Below, in pieces: positions 44,611 to 55,400 of a stretch of DNA of 64,000 nucleotides. The DNA is from Actinoallomurus sp040655075. Its GTDB lineage: Bacteria; Actinomycetota; Actinomycetes; Streptosporangiales; Streptosporangiaceae. How positions within the stretch are numbered: the first letter of the stretch is position 1; every line of letters begins with the position of its first letter. The translations under genes and the position numbers were made by a program. A model generated the notes under the pieces. It made no database searches. It had not been told where the DNA came from and saw only the letters and a program-made list of their open reading frames with translations. The stretch covers positions 35,972 through 99,971 of the forward strand of contig NZ_JBFAJC010000040.1 of the NCBI RefSeq assembly GCF_040655075.1. The letters run 5' to 3'.

Positions 44611-46014
44611 ATGGCGACTCCGCAGGGGGCCGGTGAGATGTGCCGGCTGACGATCTGTGGCCCGGCCTCCAGAATCGAACTGGCCGTGCCTGCGCACGTT
44701 CCGCTTGCCGACCTGCTCCCCACCTTCATCGACCATCTCGGCCCGCAGCTGGCGACGTCCGGCCTCGGGCACGGCGGCTGGGTGCTCCAGCGGCTCGGCG
44801 AGCCGCCGCTGGATGAGGATCTGGGCACCGCTGGGCTGGGTCTGTACGACGGTGACGTCCTGAATCTGCGGCCGCGTGACGACCAACTGCCGCCGGTGGA
44901 CTTCGACGATCTCATCGACGGCGTGGCCACCGGGTCCGCCGAGCTCAAGGACCGGTGGCTTCCCGCGACCAGCCGGCGGTTGATCTACGGACTGGTCGGC
45001 GTCATGCTCGGCCTGGGCGCCTTCGTCGCTCCCCTGAGCGGCACCGCGACCGTCGGCGCGCTCATCGCCGGCTCCGGCTCCATCGTGCTGCTGCTGGGCG
45101 CGGCGGCCGCGTCGCGAGCGCTCGGCGACCGCGTGGCGGGCGTCGTGTTCGCGGTCGGTTCGATCACGTTCGCGGTGGCCGCGGGGCTGGCGCTCCCCGT
45201 GGGCGGCACCGCGGTGACCGATGTGGCCGCTCTGGCAACCGCCCCTGGGCTGCTCGCAGCCGGCGCTTGGGCGGCGACGACGGCCGCGCTGTCCCGTGCC
45301 GCCGTCGGCGGCACGGGGGCCGGGTTCGTGGCGGCGGCCTTCGCCGGGGCGCTCGTGGCGCTGGGCGGTCTGCTGCTGTGTGTCGCCGGCGTCGGCGCGG
45401 CGGGAGCGGCGGCGATCGTGCTCGCGGTCGCGCTGACGATCGGCGCCGGGGTGCCTGGTATCGCCTCACGGTTCGCCGGGCTCCGCATCCCGCCGCTGCC
45501 GACCAGCGCTCAGGAGTTCCAGCAGGACATCGACCCGGAGCCGAGCCGGGTCGTGCTCGACCGCACCGCACGCGCGCACGAATACATCACCGCGCTCTAC
45601 CTGGGCCTCGGCGCGGTCAGCTCCGGTTGCCTCGCCGTACTCGGGGTGACGGCCGGGATATCGGCCCGGCTGCTCGCCGTGGTCGCCGCGCTGCTTCTCC
45701 TTCTGCACACACGTGAGCTGCCGGGCACGCGGGCGCGGCTGGCGGGAGTGGTTCCCGGGCTGATCGGCCTCGCGGCGGTGCTTCTCGACCTGACGTTGGC
45801 CATGCCGCCCGCGCTGCGAGGCATCGTCGTGGCGGCCCTGATGGTGCTCGCAGGACTCCTGATGATGGCCGCCCGCAGGCTGCCCGGCCGCCGGATGCTG
45901 CCGCACTGGGGACGGCTGGCGGATCTGGCCCATTCGGCCACCGCGATCGCGGTCCTCCCGCTCGTGCTGGCGGTGGTCGGCCTCTACGCGAGGGCGCGTG
46001 CCGGATGGGCATGA
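44611..46014 (+). CDS. eccD: ESX type VII secretion membrane channel EccD
   Basis: A 467-residue protein: an N-terminal ubiquitin-like (YukD) domain of about 95 residues (CRLTICGPASRIELAVPAHV, DLLPTFIDHLG) followed by about eleven hydrophobic helices, starting LIYGLVGVMLGLGAFVAPLS and ending AIAVLPLVLAVVGLYA. Between TM 6 and 7 is a cytosolic loop (LRIPPLPTSAQEFQQDIDPE) conserved in EccD. It forms the multi-helix core of the ESX inner-membrane complex. An ATG at 44638, with AGGGGG upstream, is an alternative start. Divergent from eccC by 150 bases. Confidence 0.9.
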   Translation: MATPQGAGEMCRLTICGPASRIELAVPAHVPLADLLPTFIDHLGPQLATSGLGHGGWVLQRLGEPPLDEDLGTAGLGLYDGDVLNLRPRDDQLPPVDFDDLIDGVATGSAELKDRWLPATSRRLIYGLVGVMLGLGAFVAPLSGTATVGALIAGSGSIVLLLGAAAASRALGDRVAGVVFAVGSITFAVAAGLALPVGGTAVTDVAALATAPGLLAAGAWAATTAALSRAAVGGTGAGFVAAAFAGALVALGGLLLCVAGVGAAGAAAIVLAVALTIGAGVPGIASRFAGLRIPPLPTSAQEFQQDIDPEPSRVVLDRTARAHEYITALYLGLGAVSSGCLAVLGVTAGISARLLAVVAALLLLLHTRELPGTRARLAGVVPGLIGLAAVLLDLTLAMPPALRGIVVAALMVLAGLLMMAARRLPGRRMLPHWGRLADLAHSATAIAVLPLVLAVVGLYARARAGWA

Positions 46015-46065
46015 CCGGACCGGACGGCCCGCGGCAGGCCGTCACCGCGGAGCGGGGGGTGAACC

Positions 46066-47535
46066 GTGTACAACCGTCGTGACCAGGTCAGCGCGCACGG
46101 TTTCATGGTCGGCCGCTTGACCGCCGCGCTCCTGCGCGCAGAGCCGGATCTGCCGGTCCCACCGCTACGCCGCTCATGGAGCGGGATGATCATCGGGGCG
46201 ATTCTGGCGGCCGTCGCCGTCGCCGGGTTCATCGTGTTCGGCATGGTGTACCCCGGCGGCGCGAGCGCCTGGCGCAAGCCGGGCACGCTGATCGTGGAGA
46301 AGGGCACCGGCACCCGGTTCGTATTCGCAGACGGTCGACTGCGGCCGGTGCTCAACTACGCCTCGGCACGACTGTTGCTCGGCGCCAAGCTCAAGGTCGA
46401 CACCGTGCCGTCGTCGTCGATCGACGATGTGCCACGCGACCGTCCGGTCGGCATCCAAGGTGCCCCGGATCAGCTCCCGCACGCGGGCGGCACCGTGTCG
46501 CCCTGGCTGGTGTGCGCCACGTCGGCGCGGGCCGGGAACGGCTTCAGGCCGGCGCTGGCGCTGACGATAGGTGTCGACCCCGCCGTGCGTCCGCTGTCCG
46601 ATGCCCAGGCACTCGTCGTGCGTACCCCGGACGGCACGACCTTTCTCGTCACGGGAGGACGCAGGCTCCGCGTGACCGCGCCCTGGGTCCTGCGGACGCT
46701 CGGTTTCACCGATGACGCCGCCGTCGGCGTACGCGAGGGATGGGTGAACGCGCTGCCCGCCGGCCCCGACCTTCCGCAGCCGGGGGTGTCCGGCGGTGGA
46801 CAGCCCGGGCCGGTGCTGGACGGGCGGCCGACCAGGGTCGGCGAAGTGTTCGCGGTAGGCGGCGTCAACGCGGAACGCCGCTTGTACGTGCTGACGGCGG
46901 ACGGGCTGCAGCCGTTGACGCGGACGGCCGCCGCACTCGCGCTGAGCGACCCCAAGACGGTGCGGGCGTATGACGGTGAGACGCCCACGGTCCGTGACCT
47001 CAGTCCCGCAGCGCTCGCTGCCACTCACGTGTTGTCGGCACCGGCCTGGGAGGCTCAGGTGCCGGCCGGGCCGCCGGCGAACGGCCTGGCCGGCGGCCGG
47101 ATGCCCTGCGTCCGCGTGGTGCCGGAGGGCGGCCAGGCGCGTACCTCGGTGGTGACTCTTCCGGCCGCGCCGGTCACCGAGACGACACCCGCGAACGCGG
47201 TCGTCGGTCCGTCGGTGAACGCCACGCCTGGTGCGGGAGGGGACCCGCTCGGTGCCGGACAGGACGCAGGGACCGCGGCGCGGGTCGCCGACCAGGTACG
47301 CGTCATGCCACGGGCCGGGCTGCTGGCCCGCACCCTTCCCGTGCTGGGGATGCCCGGCGAGGGCCTTTACCTGGTGACCGAGGACGGTTCGAAGTTCCCC
47401 GTTGCGAACGAGACGGCAGCCTCCGCGCTCGGCTACGCGGTCTCGTCCGAGGTGCCGGTGCCCGCGGACCTGCTGGCGCTGCTGCCCACTGGCCCTGTAC
47501 TCGACATGCTCAGCGCGGGAGGTGGTGGCGGCTAG
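46066..47535 (+). CDS. eccB: ESX type VII secretion protein EccB
   Basis: A 489-residue bitopic protein. The cytosolic N-terminus MYNRRDQVSAHGFMVGRLTA and single TM helix (MIIGAILAAVAVAGFIVFGM) are diagnostic of EccB; LIVEKGTGTRFVFADGRLRP, VLNYASARLLLGA and HAGGTVSPWLVCAT belong to its extracytoplasmic repeat domains, with GEGLYLVTEDGSKFPVANET near the end. GTG 46066, 51 bases after eccD. With EccC, EccD and MycP it forms the secretion core; no EccE is visible. Confidence 0.93.
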   Translation: MYNRRDQVSAHGFMVGRLTAALLRAEPDLPVPPLRRSWSGMIIGAILAAVAVAGFIVFGMVYPGGASAWRKPGTLIVEKGTGTRFVFADGRLRPVLNYASARLLLGAKLKVDTVPSSSIDDVPRDRPVGIQGAPDQLPHAGGTVSPWLVCATSARAGNGFRPALALTIGVDPAVRPLSDAQALVVRTPDGTTFLVTGGRRLRVTAPWVLRTLGFTDDAAVGVREGWVNALPAGPDLPQPGVSGGGQPGPVLDGRPTRVGEVFAVGGVNAERRLYVLTADGLQPLTRTAAALALSDPKTVRAYDGETPTVRDLSPAALAATHVLSAPAWEAQVPAGPPANGLAGGRMPCVRVVPEGGQARTSVVTLPAAPVTETTPANAVVGPSVNATPGAGGDPLGAGQDAGTAARVADQVRVMPRAGLLARTLPVLGMPGEGLYLVTEDGSKFPVANETAASALGYAVSSEVPVPADLLALLPTGPVLDMLSAGGGGG

Positions 47536-47589
47536 CCGAACCGAAGGATTCGCTCATCTTTCACCAGCCGGATCTATAAGGAGGAACAG

Positions 47590-47904
47590 ATGGCCAACAA
47601 TTACGGCGGATTCGATCCGGGTTCGTACCACTTCAGCGACCCCGATCTTCTGGCGATCATCAACAAGACATCGGACGCGATCAACGAAATGAACCAGCTG
47701 AACAACACGGTGATGTCGCACACTGAGCTGCTCGGCGATGCGAACCGGTCCGACTCCGGAAGGGTCCTGACGCAGCACATTACGACGTGGACCAGCGATT
47801 TCCACAAGGTCGTGGGCAACCTCGAAGGTCTCAACACAAGGGCACAGGGACTGCTTCAGGTCAACCGCACCACCGACACCACCGCCACTCACGGCGCCAG
47901 GTAA
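47590..47904 (+). CDS. Small Esx/WXG100-like protein 1
   Basis: A 104-residue helical protein, MANNYGGFDPGSYHFSDPDL onward. Two amphipathic helices (NKTSDAINEMNQLNNTVMSH and VLTQHITTWTSDFHKVVGNL) flank a hinge. A WTS replaces the classical WxG. Size, fold pattern and position right after eccB suggest an ESX-secreted helical-hairpin substrate. RBS AAGGAGG seven bases from ATG 47590. Confidence 0.7.
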   Translation: MANNYGGFDPGSYHFSDPDLLAIINKTSDAINEMNQLNNTVMSHTELLGDANRSDSGRVLTQHITTWTSDFHKVVGNLEGLNTRAQGLLQVNRTTDTTATHGAR

Positions 47905-47941
47905 CAACCACAGAAACGACCTGATTGAAGGGAGCATCGCG

Positions 47942-48232
47942 ATGGGTGACGCCTTTTACGTCAGCCACAACAAGTATGCGGAGGTCAATGTCGCGCTGAA
48001 GGCTCAGCTTCAGAAAATGGACACGATCATGGGTGACCTCAACGGCACGCTGAGCCGGATCGAAATCGCCAGCGGCGGCAAGGCGACGCCGCTGTGGGAG
48101 CATCTGCAGCAGACGTGGAACCGTAGCTACGAGGAGATGACGCAAATGCTCCGCATGCACGTCGACTCCTCATTGATCGTGGCCGAAACCTTCCTCCACG
48201 GCGACGACGCGGGCGCCCGCGTCATGACCTGA
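47942..48232 (+). CDS. Small Esx/WXG100-like protein 2
   Basis: A 96-residue helical protein, MGDAFYVSHNKYAEVNVALK onward, with a central TPLWEHLQQTWNRSYEEMTQ segment. W-N-R stands at the expected WxG turn. The C-terminal helix carries SSLIVAETFLHGDDAGARVM. It probably pairs with one of the neighbouring small proteins as an Esx heterodimer. RBS GAAGGGAG; 37 bases after the previous gene. Confidence 0.7.
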   Translation: MGDAFYVSHNKYAEVNVALKAQLQKMDTIMGDLNGTLSRIEIASGGKATPLWEHLQQTWNRSYEEMTQMLRMHVDSSLIVAETFLHGDDAGARVMT

Positions 48233-48330
48233 CGCGCCTTCCGCCGTATCCGCACCGACTCCCGGTTCCGAGGCTGTTCATGCTCGGATCCGGGAGTCGG
48301 TCCACCACCTTCCAAAGGAGGAGAGTACGA

Positions 48331-48711
48331 ATGGCCGATTTCCACATCACCTCGTTCGACAAGGCCCACTACGAACGGCTGATCACTTACCTGCGCAGCG
48401 TCGAACACGACCTCGACGTCAACCCGGCCATGCTGGGCCCCAGCACGGCCCTCAAACTGGACCCCACGATCACCGGCATGCTGAAGCCCGGTTCACCGAA
48501 CTGGGACGTAGCGAAGAAATTCGTCGACCAGGCCGGTGTGTTCGCCACCTCGGCGCACACGCGTTACAGCGACCTCACGACGGAGCTGCTTGCCTACGTG
48601 ACCGCCTTGAAAAACGCCGAAGAAATCTTCAAGCACACCAACGACCTGACCAAAGAGACGGCCGGCAAGTTGATGAAGGAGCACCCGGAAATCATCGGCC
48701 AAAATACCTGA
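48331..48711 (+). CDS. Small helical T7SS-associated protein 3
   Basis: A 126-residue predominantly helical protein, MADFHITSFDKAHYERLITY onward, with LKPGSPNWDVAKKFVDQAGV and a long C-terminal helix (LTTELLAYVTALKNAEEIFK). No WxG. Related 'type VII secretion system-associated' proteins occur next to esx genes in actinomycetes; the function is unknown. RBS AAAGGAGGAGAG before ATG 48331. Confidence 0.65.
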   Translation: MADFHITSFDKAHYERLITYLRSVEHDLDVNPAMLGPSTALKLDPTITGMLKPGSPNWDVAKKFVDQAGVFATSAHTRYSDLTTELLAYVTALKNAEEIFKHTNDLTKETAGKLMKEHPEIIGQNT

Positions 48712-48809
48712 ACTGTCCGGTTACCCCCGGCCTGACCCGTATCCCTGATTTGTAACCAGCCCACGGCCGCCCTCGCTTGGGGCCGCCCAGTCCCCTGAGG
48801 AGGACCCCC

Positions 48810-51586
48810 ATGGCAGATGGTGTGCCGAGTCTCCCCGGCAACTCCAACTGGTCAGAGTGGACTTTCGAACAGGTACTGGCCGCAGTCACCGGCGAGGGGA
48901 CCGACCTGCACGACCTGTTGAACGCGCAGTGGTTCACCTTCGACAAGGACAAGGGGAAGGATGTCGTCTACCATGCCTTTGGGAATAATTATGTCGCGGT
49001 CAACGGTAACCCGGACGCGATGGGGAAGTGGGTCACCGCCGTTAACACCACCGGCGACATAATGCAGGGCGTCGGCAGCGGTCGACGCGGAACCATGGAC
49101 CTGCAGACTCTGAAGGACATGGAGATGGCCGTCAAGACGCTGGCCTTGTTCATGGGTGCGACCGGCGATGACTTCGAGACCTGGGCTAAGTCGATCAATT
49201 CCAGTGACTCCGCGTTCAAAGGCAAGGCCGCCTATTTGATCTACTGGCGGATGAAGAAGAACGCCGATTGGGCGCACGACATCAACGAGCAGGTCCTCAC
49301 CAGGCACGGACGCTCGATCGCGGACGTGATCGGTGGTGCCGCCAGGGGTCTCGAAAACTTCAACCTGACGATGTCGTACGCGTGGGGGTGGGCGCTCGCG
49401 TCGGATATCGTCAACTGGATCAAGAACGCTCTCGATTTCGAAGTGAAGGCGGCGTTCGACTACATGGAGGCGGCAGGCCTCTTCGAGGGCACACCGAATT
49501 ACGTCCTCGACAAGATGACATTCGGTGGCCTTAACTCAAAACCTGCCAAAGACTACATCGCGAAGGTTCTTACGTCATACCCCAAGGGCTCCCTCATGGA
49601 CCAAAGCGGATGGACGGCAATGGGGCAGGAGGTCACCAATAACGTCCTCCAATCGGTAAAGGCCATCCTGGACGGGCCGGCGCAGGCTGCGATCGCGGCT
49701 CTGGAGCCGACGTACGTGCTGGCGAGCAGCTCGCTCATTGAACTCACCTCGCCGCCGCCCCCGCCGCCGCCCCACGTGGACTCGTCTCCTGGCGGCGGTG
49801 GCAACGGCGGTGGCGGCAATCAAAAATTCCCGCCCATCAAGTTCAACCCCCCGCACTTCAAGTTCGACCCGCCTAAGGGCGGTGGCGGTGGTGGTGGCGG
49901 TGGTGGCAAGTACAACTACAAGCCCGGTGGCGGTGGTGGTGGCGGTGGTGGCAAGTACAACTACAAGCCCGGTGGCGGTGGTGGTGGCGGTGGTGGTGCC
50001 GGTGGTGGCAAGTACAAGGTTCCCGGCGGTGGTGGTGCCGGTGGTGCCGGTGGTGGCAAGTACAAGGTTCCCGGCGGTGGTGGTGGCGGTGGTGGTGCCG
50101 GTGGTGGCAAGTACAAGGTTCCCGGCGGTGGTGGTGCCGGTGGTGCCGGTGGTGGCAAGTACAAGGTNNNNNNNNNNNNNNNNNNNNNNNNNNNNNNNNN
50201 NNNNNNNNNNNNNNNNNNNNNNNNNNNNNNNNNNNNNNNNNNNNNNNNNNNNNNNNNNNNNNNNNNNTCCCGGCGGTGGTGGTGCCGGTGGTGCCGGTGG
50301 TGGCAAGTACAAGGTTCCCGGCGGTGGTGGTGCANNNNNNNNNNNNNNNNNNNNNNNNNNNNNNNNNNNNNNNNNNNNNNNNNNNNNNNNNNNNNNNNNN
50401 NNNNNNNNNNNNNNNNNNNNNNNNNNNNNNNNCCGGTGGTGCCGGTGGTGGCAAGTACAAGGTTCCCGGCGGTGGTGCTGGCGGTGGTGGTGGCGGCAAC
50501 GTTCCCGGTGGTGGTGCCGGTGGCGGCGGGAAGTTCGACGTTCCGGGTGGTGGTGCCGGTGGCGGCGGGAAGTTCGANNNNNNNNNNNNNNNNNNNNNNN
50601 NNNNNNNNNNNNNNNNNNNNNNNNNNNNNNNNNNNNNNNNNNNNNNNNNNNNNNNNNNNNNNNNNNNNNNNNNNNGTGGTGGTGGTGCCGGTGGCGGCGG
50701 GAAGTTCGACGTTCCGGGTGGTGGTGCCGGTGGCGGCGGGAAGTTCGACGTTCCGGGTGGTGGTGCCGGTGGTGGTGGCGGCGGCAACGTTCCCGGTGGT
50801 GGTGCCGGTGGCGGCGGGAAGTTCGACGTTCCGGGTGGTGGTGCCGGTGGCGGCGGCGGCGGCAACGTTCCCGGTGGTGGTGCCGGTGGCGGCGGGAAGT
50901 TCAACCTTCCGGGCGGTGGTGCAGGCGGCGGAGCGGGTGGCGGACCGGGAGGGATCAAGTTCCCGAGCGGTTCCGGTGGTGGCGGCTTCGGCAGCGGTGG
51001 CGGTACGCCCGGCGGCGGCATCGGAGCTGGTTCTGGCACCGGCAACCCCACCATGACACCCTTCCGGGCTTCCGGCGGCTCCCCCGGGGCACCCGGATCG
51101 CCCGGCGCCGGTTCGGGTGACAAGAGCGGTGGCGTGCCCTTCTTCCCGCCGATGATGGGCGGCGCCGGCGCCGGCGGCGGCCTTGGCGACAAGCCGGAGG
51201 AGCGGGAGCGTCAGACGTGGCTGTCCGAGGACGAGGAGGTCTGGGGCACGCGGGTCGATGTCGGCTCGGGTGTGATCGGTCGCCTCGACGATGAGGACTA
51301 CGAGGTCGATGAGACTCCTCTGGTCGGACCGGTACGCGGGCGGCGTCGCACGGAAACTCCGCGCCGGCCGCGCGGTACAGAGAACGACGTCGAGGTCGGG
51401 CGCGAGGCCGAGGTGGAGTCCGCAGCCGATCCTGGATTGGCCGTGGAAGAGACGGCGATCGCAGGGGAGCCCCGTCCGACGCCGGACACCGTGCGGCAGA
51501 AGCGGAAAGCCGAGCGAGAAGACGGTGCCGAGCGTGAACCCCGAGCCGACGGAGAGGCCGCGCACGGCGTCGGCTCGGCGGGTTGA
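48810..51586 (+). CDS. T7SS-associated protein with Gly-rich KYKVP/KFDVP repeats
   Basis: ATG 48810 (RBS GAGGAGG) opens an N-terminal helical PPE/WXG-like region of about 310 residues (WSEWTFEQVLAAVTGEGTDL, QWFTFDKDKGKDVVYHAFGN). A proline run (SPPPPPPPHVDSS) leads into a long low-complexity region built from units such as GGGGAGGAGGGKYKVP and GGGAGGGGKFDVP. After the repeats come PPMMGGAGAGGGLGDKPEER and RQTWLSEDEEVWGTRVDVG, a C-terminal tail I know from actinomycete ESX loci. Three N-runs interrupt the repeats and the frame changes across them, so true length is unknown. It is probably exported and wall-associated or fibrous; that is inference. Confidence 0.75.
50168..50267. other. Assembly gap (100 N)
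   Basis: A run of N inside the Gly-rich repeats. The same codon repeats occur on both sides but in a different frame, so the gap length is not real. Confidence 0.99.
50335..50432. other. Assembly gap (98 N)
   Basis: Second N-run in the same repeat tract, again with a frame change across it. Confidence 0.99.
50578..50675. other. Assembly gap (98 N)
   Basis: Third N-run, within the KFDVP-type repeats. Confidence 0.99.
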
Positions 51587-51645
51587 CCGGCGGGCAGGCG
51601 ACCGACGAACGACAGCGGCAAGCAACCTACGAGAAAGGACGAGAA

Positions 51646-52080
51646 ATGCCCCACTCATCGGACGACCTGGCAGCCGCGCTCGAGGAGCTGCGGGAGCACC
51701 AGGCCCGGATCCGCGAAGCGAGTGACCAGATGATGAAGGTCACCGGCTCCTCGAAGTCGGCGGATCGCATCGTGACGGCCACCGTCGATGCCCGAGGGCG
51801 GCTGGTCGACCTGAAACTCAGCGGCACGCGCTACCGCAAGATGGCCCCGGCCGAGCTGTGCGCCCGCATCGTGGAGGCTGTCCAAGCCGCACAGGATCAG
51901 GCGGCGGAAGAGGCCTCGCGCATGCTCAACGGTCTCCTGCCGGCGGGGCTGGGCATGCCCGCGGTCGGTGAGGAGCTGGATCTCGACGCGATTTTCGAGG
52001 CTGCGGTGAGTGCTGCGGCCGGTCCCATGTTCACCGGTGACACGACGTCTCCAGCAGAGAAGGGCGATAAGGATGGCTGA
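51646..52080 (+). CDS. YbaB/EbfC-family nucleoid-associated-like protein
   Basis: A 144-residue protein. An N-terminal coiled helix (LAAALEELREHQARIREASD) is followed by the YbaB core strands RIVTATVDARGRLVDLKLSG and a second helix (LCARIVEAVQAAQDQAAEEA). YbaB-fold proteins bind DNA, but in actinomycete ESX loci they recur beside Esx-type genes and may act as chaperones or structural partners. RBS GAAAGGACGAG; its TGA overlaps the next ATG (52073). Confidence 0.8.
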   Translation: MPHSSDDLAAALEELREHQARIREASDQMMKVTGSSKSADRIVTATVDARGRLVDLKLSGTRYRKMAPAELCARIVEAVQAAQDQAAEEASRMLNGLLPAGLGMPAVGEELDLDAIFEAAVSAAAGPMFTGDTTSPAEKGDKDG

Positions 52081-52399
52081 GGACCCGGGGCTCTTTTCGG
52101 TCGATCCGGATGAGCTCGAACGCGGTGGCGTGCATATCAGGCAGATGGCCGATATCGCGATGAAGGTCTATGACCGTTTGACTGAAGTGGAGGCCAAGTA
52201 TCCCAAGCTCGGTGGTGACGGGAGTGTCGGTAAGTCGTTCGAGGTGAATTACTACCCGGTCATGAAGGAGTGCACGAAGCTCGTCACTGACTTGGCGAAG
52301 CTGCTTGCTGATGCGGGGGGCAGGACGGGGGACCTGGGTCGTCTGTTCGCTGATGTGAACTCTGAAGCCACAAGAGTGGCGACTGGCCGGAGTAGCTGA
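52073..52399 (+). CDS. Small WXG100-like helical protein 4
   Basis: A 108-residue protein, MAEDPGLFSVDPDELERGGV onward, with two predicted helices (HIRQMADIAMKVYDRLTEVE and VMKECTKLVTDLAKLLADAG) around YPKLGGDGSVGKSF. Such proteins with a VDPDxL start typically sit directly before large T7SS toxins and act as targeting partners. It is translationally coupled to the YbaB gene and ends seven bases before the giant gene. Confidence 0.72.
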   Translation: MAEDPGLFSVDPDELERGGVHIRQMADIAMKVYDRLTEVEAKYPKLGGDGSVGKSFEVNYYPVMKECTKLVTDLAKLLADAGGRTGDLGRLFADVNSEATRVATGRSS

Positions 52400-52405
52400 G
52401 CCGTT

Positions 52406-55400
52406 ATGGCGATCGAACCACCCGAGGGCGTCCGTGATCTGTTCCTCGTCCTCACCGGGGAACAGTATCCCAGCGCGAATCCAGATCATATGCGTGAGGT
52501 CGCGCAGGTCCTGGGGTGGATCAGTGAGGAGTTGGGGAATGAGCTCGCTCCGCTTTTGGTGCAGGCGGTTAATACGATCAGAGCTGATTTCTCCGGTGAA
52601 GCAGCGCGCCAGTTCGCTGAGATGATGGCACCTTATGTGACCGATGAACCACGTTATCTTCCGGCTACGGCTGAGCAGTTTCTGAGGCTGCGGGAGTTTC
52701 TTGAGAAAGCGGCTGTTGACACGGAGTATGCCCAGATCATCACGATCGGTGAGCTGGTGTTGCTGCTTGCTCAGATCGCATGGGCGATGGCCGCGGCGTC
52801 TTGGAGTTTCGGTTCGAGTCTGGCATGGTTGGCTGCTCGTATCGTGGTGGTGCGGTTTTTGTTGCAGACCTTGTGGGGGCGGCTGGTTCTGCAGTTCGCG
52901 TTGGCTGAGTTGATGGGCATTGCGTTCCAGGTGGTGCTGGACGTGGTGACTCAGCTCGTGCAGTTCGCGAAGGGTACTCGCCATGAGTGGAATCTGCGTG
53001 CGACGGGCAGTGCTGTTGTGGTGGGCGCGATCGGTGGTGCGCTGGCTGTTCCGTTCTCGATGCTCGGTCACTATGTCACTAAGAACTTCACGAACCGGAT
53101 TTTGAGGATGCTGGGTGACCCGGGTAAGGGGGTAACCGGGTTCGCCGTGTCGGATGTGGTCGAGTCCGCGATCCACCAGTATGGCCGACATGTCGACGAC
53201 TGGGGTTCGAAAGTCGCAGAAGAAACTTTCCGTCGGATGTCGACCAACCGGCAGTTTGCCGCAGCGTTCGCGAGAAGTGGCATTCCGTTTACCGTGGAGG
53301 TTTTTGAGGAGGCCTTGCACGAGGCCTTCACTGAAGCTCTGGCCGGGCTGGCATTGGGGAATGGTTTCCAGTGGAACTGGTTCGCGATGACCTCGGGTGC
53401 GTTCTCCAGCATCGCCACGCAATCCGGCTTTTCCCTCGGCCATAAATTGGCTGGTCCCGCGAACAACGGTGGCGTGTCCCCTAAGGATTCGCCCACCGGA
53501 TCGCCGCAGAACGTCGTGTTTTACGGCAAGTCCACTTCCCCGAGTACTCCTTCGAGCACTCCTCCGAGCACTCCTTTCAACACTGCTCCGAGCACTCCTT
53601 CGACCACTCCTTTCAACACTCCTCCGAGCACTCCTTCGACCACTCCTTTGGATGCTCCTTTGAGCGGGGCTGGTCTCCCTTCGGGCGGGGCCGTTCCTGT
53701 GGGCGGGGTTGTTCAGCCGCCTTCGCGTTCGACCGCTCCTNNNNNNNNNNNNNNNNNNNNNNNNNNNNNNNNNNNNNNNNNNNNNNNNNNNNNNNNNNNN
53801 NNNNNNNNNNNNNNNNNNNNNNNNNNNNNNNNNNNNTCCTGTGGTTCCGCCGGTGTCGGGTGAGACGGCTCCTGGGGTTGGGGCGGGTTCGTCTGGGGCT
53901 GGGGTTGTTCAGCCGCCTTCGCGTTCGACCGCTCCTGTGGTTCCGCCGGTGTCGGGTGAGACGGCTCCTGGGGTTGGGGCGGGTTCGTCTGGGGCTGGGG
54001 TTGTTCAGCCGCCTTCGCGTTCGACCGCTGCTGCGGGCGGGACCGTTCCGTCTCGGGCTGTCGGTGACTCGGCGTCTCCCGCCGTCTCCGGGCCTGCCGG
54101 CCGCGGCGCGTTGGACCGCGCGGCAGGCTCGGCGGGCGTGGTAGGAGCGGCTGCCAAGGACGGGCAAGGTCCGAGAGAGCCTTCGGTCCAGGTCGCCTCG
54201 GCAACGCCCCTCCCCAGCGGTGCGCATGAAGCGCAACGCGACCCGGGCATTACGGAGGATCGTGACACGCTCCCGGCTGGTGCGAAAGCAGGGGACGAAG
54301 CTCCTGGCACGCCTAGTGGGGCCACCAAGACGCGCGCGGCTTCGGCGTCTTCGAGTGAAGTGCCGTCGTCCGCACAGCGTGCCGGCGCGGGTGAACGTGG
54401 AGTTGGGGAGAGGTCTTCGTCGGCTTCTCGTGCCGGCGCCGATCCGTCGAATGTCTCTCGGCCTGAAGCTGGTGCTGGCGTCGGGCGTGGTGAGGACGGC
54501 AGGGCGCACGCGGCCTCGGAGTCTTCGAGTAAAGAGCTGTCGACGGAAGATAAGGCCCAAAACGCTGCAGCCGTCCAGCAGCGGATTGATGCCTTCATCG
54601 AGCACCAGCGGGCGGAACGATGGCAGGAGTACAAAGCCGACCGGGACGGTGAGTACGCGACTGAGCTCAAGATCGAGTCGGAGCTCCACCGGCGTGTCGA
54701 CGTGGGCCGCGACTTTGACGATCACTACGGGCGATTCAAGTATGAGGATCTCTTCGGCGGCGCCTACCTGCCCAAGGACGGTCATGCTTGGTCGGAGGTG
54801 CGCGCCAGCTACCTTCGGGATCTGCGAAACGCGTTCAGGGCGGAGTGGACGCGGACAGGAGGACACCCAGGCGAACGCTGGGAAAATGATTACGCACGGC
54901 TGAAGGGCGAACTTTCCGATCGGCTTCAATTTTTCAGTCGACGTGCGCGTGACATAAATCAGTTCCGTGATCCGCAGGATCGCAATGAAGGAAAGTCATT
55001 CGAGGACGCTGATCGGGGCCGCGATCCGCTAGATCGAGAAGCGGAAACGGTTTTCGAGAAGGCTTTGAATGCCGTCAGAAAATTCGATGATAAGCAGTAC
55101 CTTCGCGAGACCGAAAAGGAGCTGGTTGCTGATAATTATGATGAAAAAGTCGGACATTACGTCGGTCGTTGGGAAGGTGAACGGGGGATCCTCGACGACT
55201 TCCGAGCTACAAAAAGAGCCGACATCGCTGCTGCGTATGACGCGGCATGGGTAAAGGCTGGAGGGCCGCCGCGCAGTAAAGACGCCTGGGAGCATCCTAC
55301 GCCGACCGGTCCTCTCAAGGATCTGCATGAGAAGATCGAACGAGTGGAATCGTCGACCGCCGACGAATTGATGACCACAGTCGAAGCTTTGGGTCGTTTG

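Noticed and set aside
49873..51658. Overlapping long frames on both strands in the Gly-rich tract
   Set aside because: Repeats of GGT/GGC codons leave all frames open; only the frame consistent with the N- and C-terminal folded parts and the RBS at 48810 was kept.
53613..54929. Minus-strand Pro/Arg-rich open frame across the N-run
   Set aside because: It is a shadow of the Pro/Thr-rich linker of the giant gene; its low complexity and dependence on the gap make it not credible.
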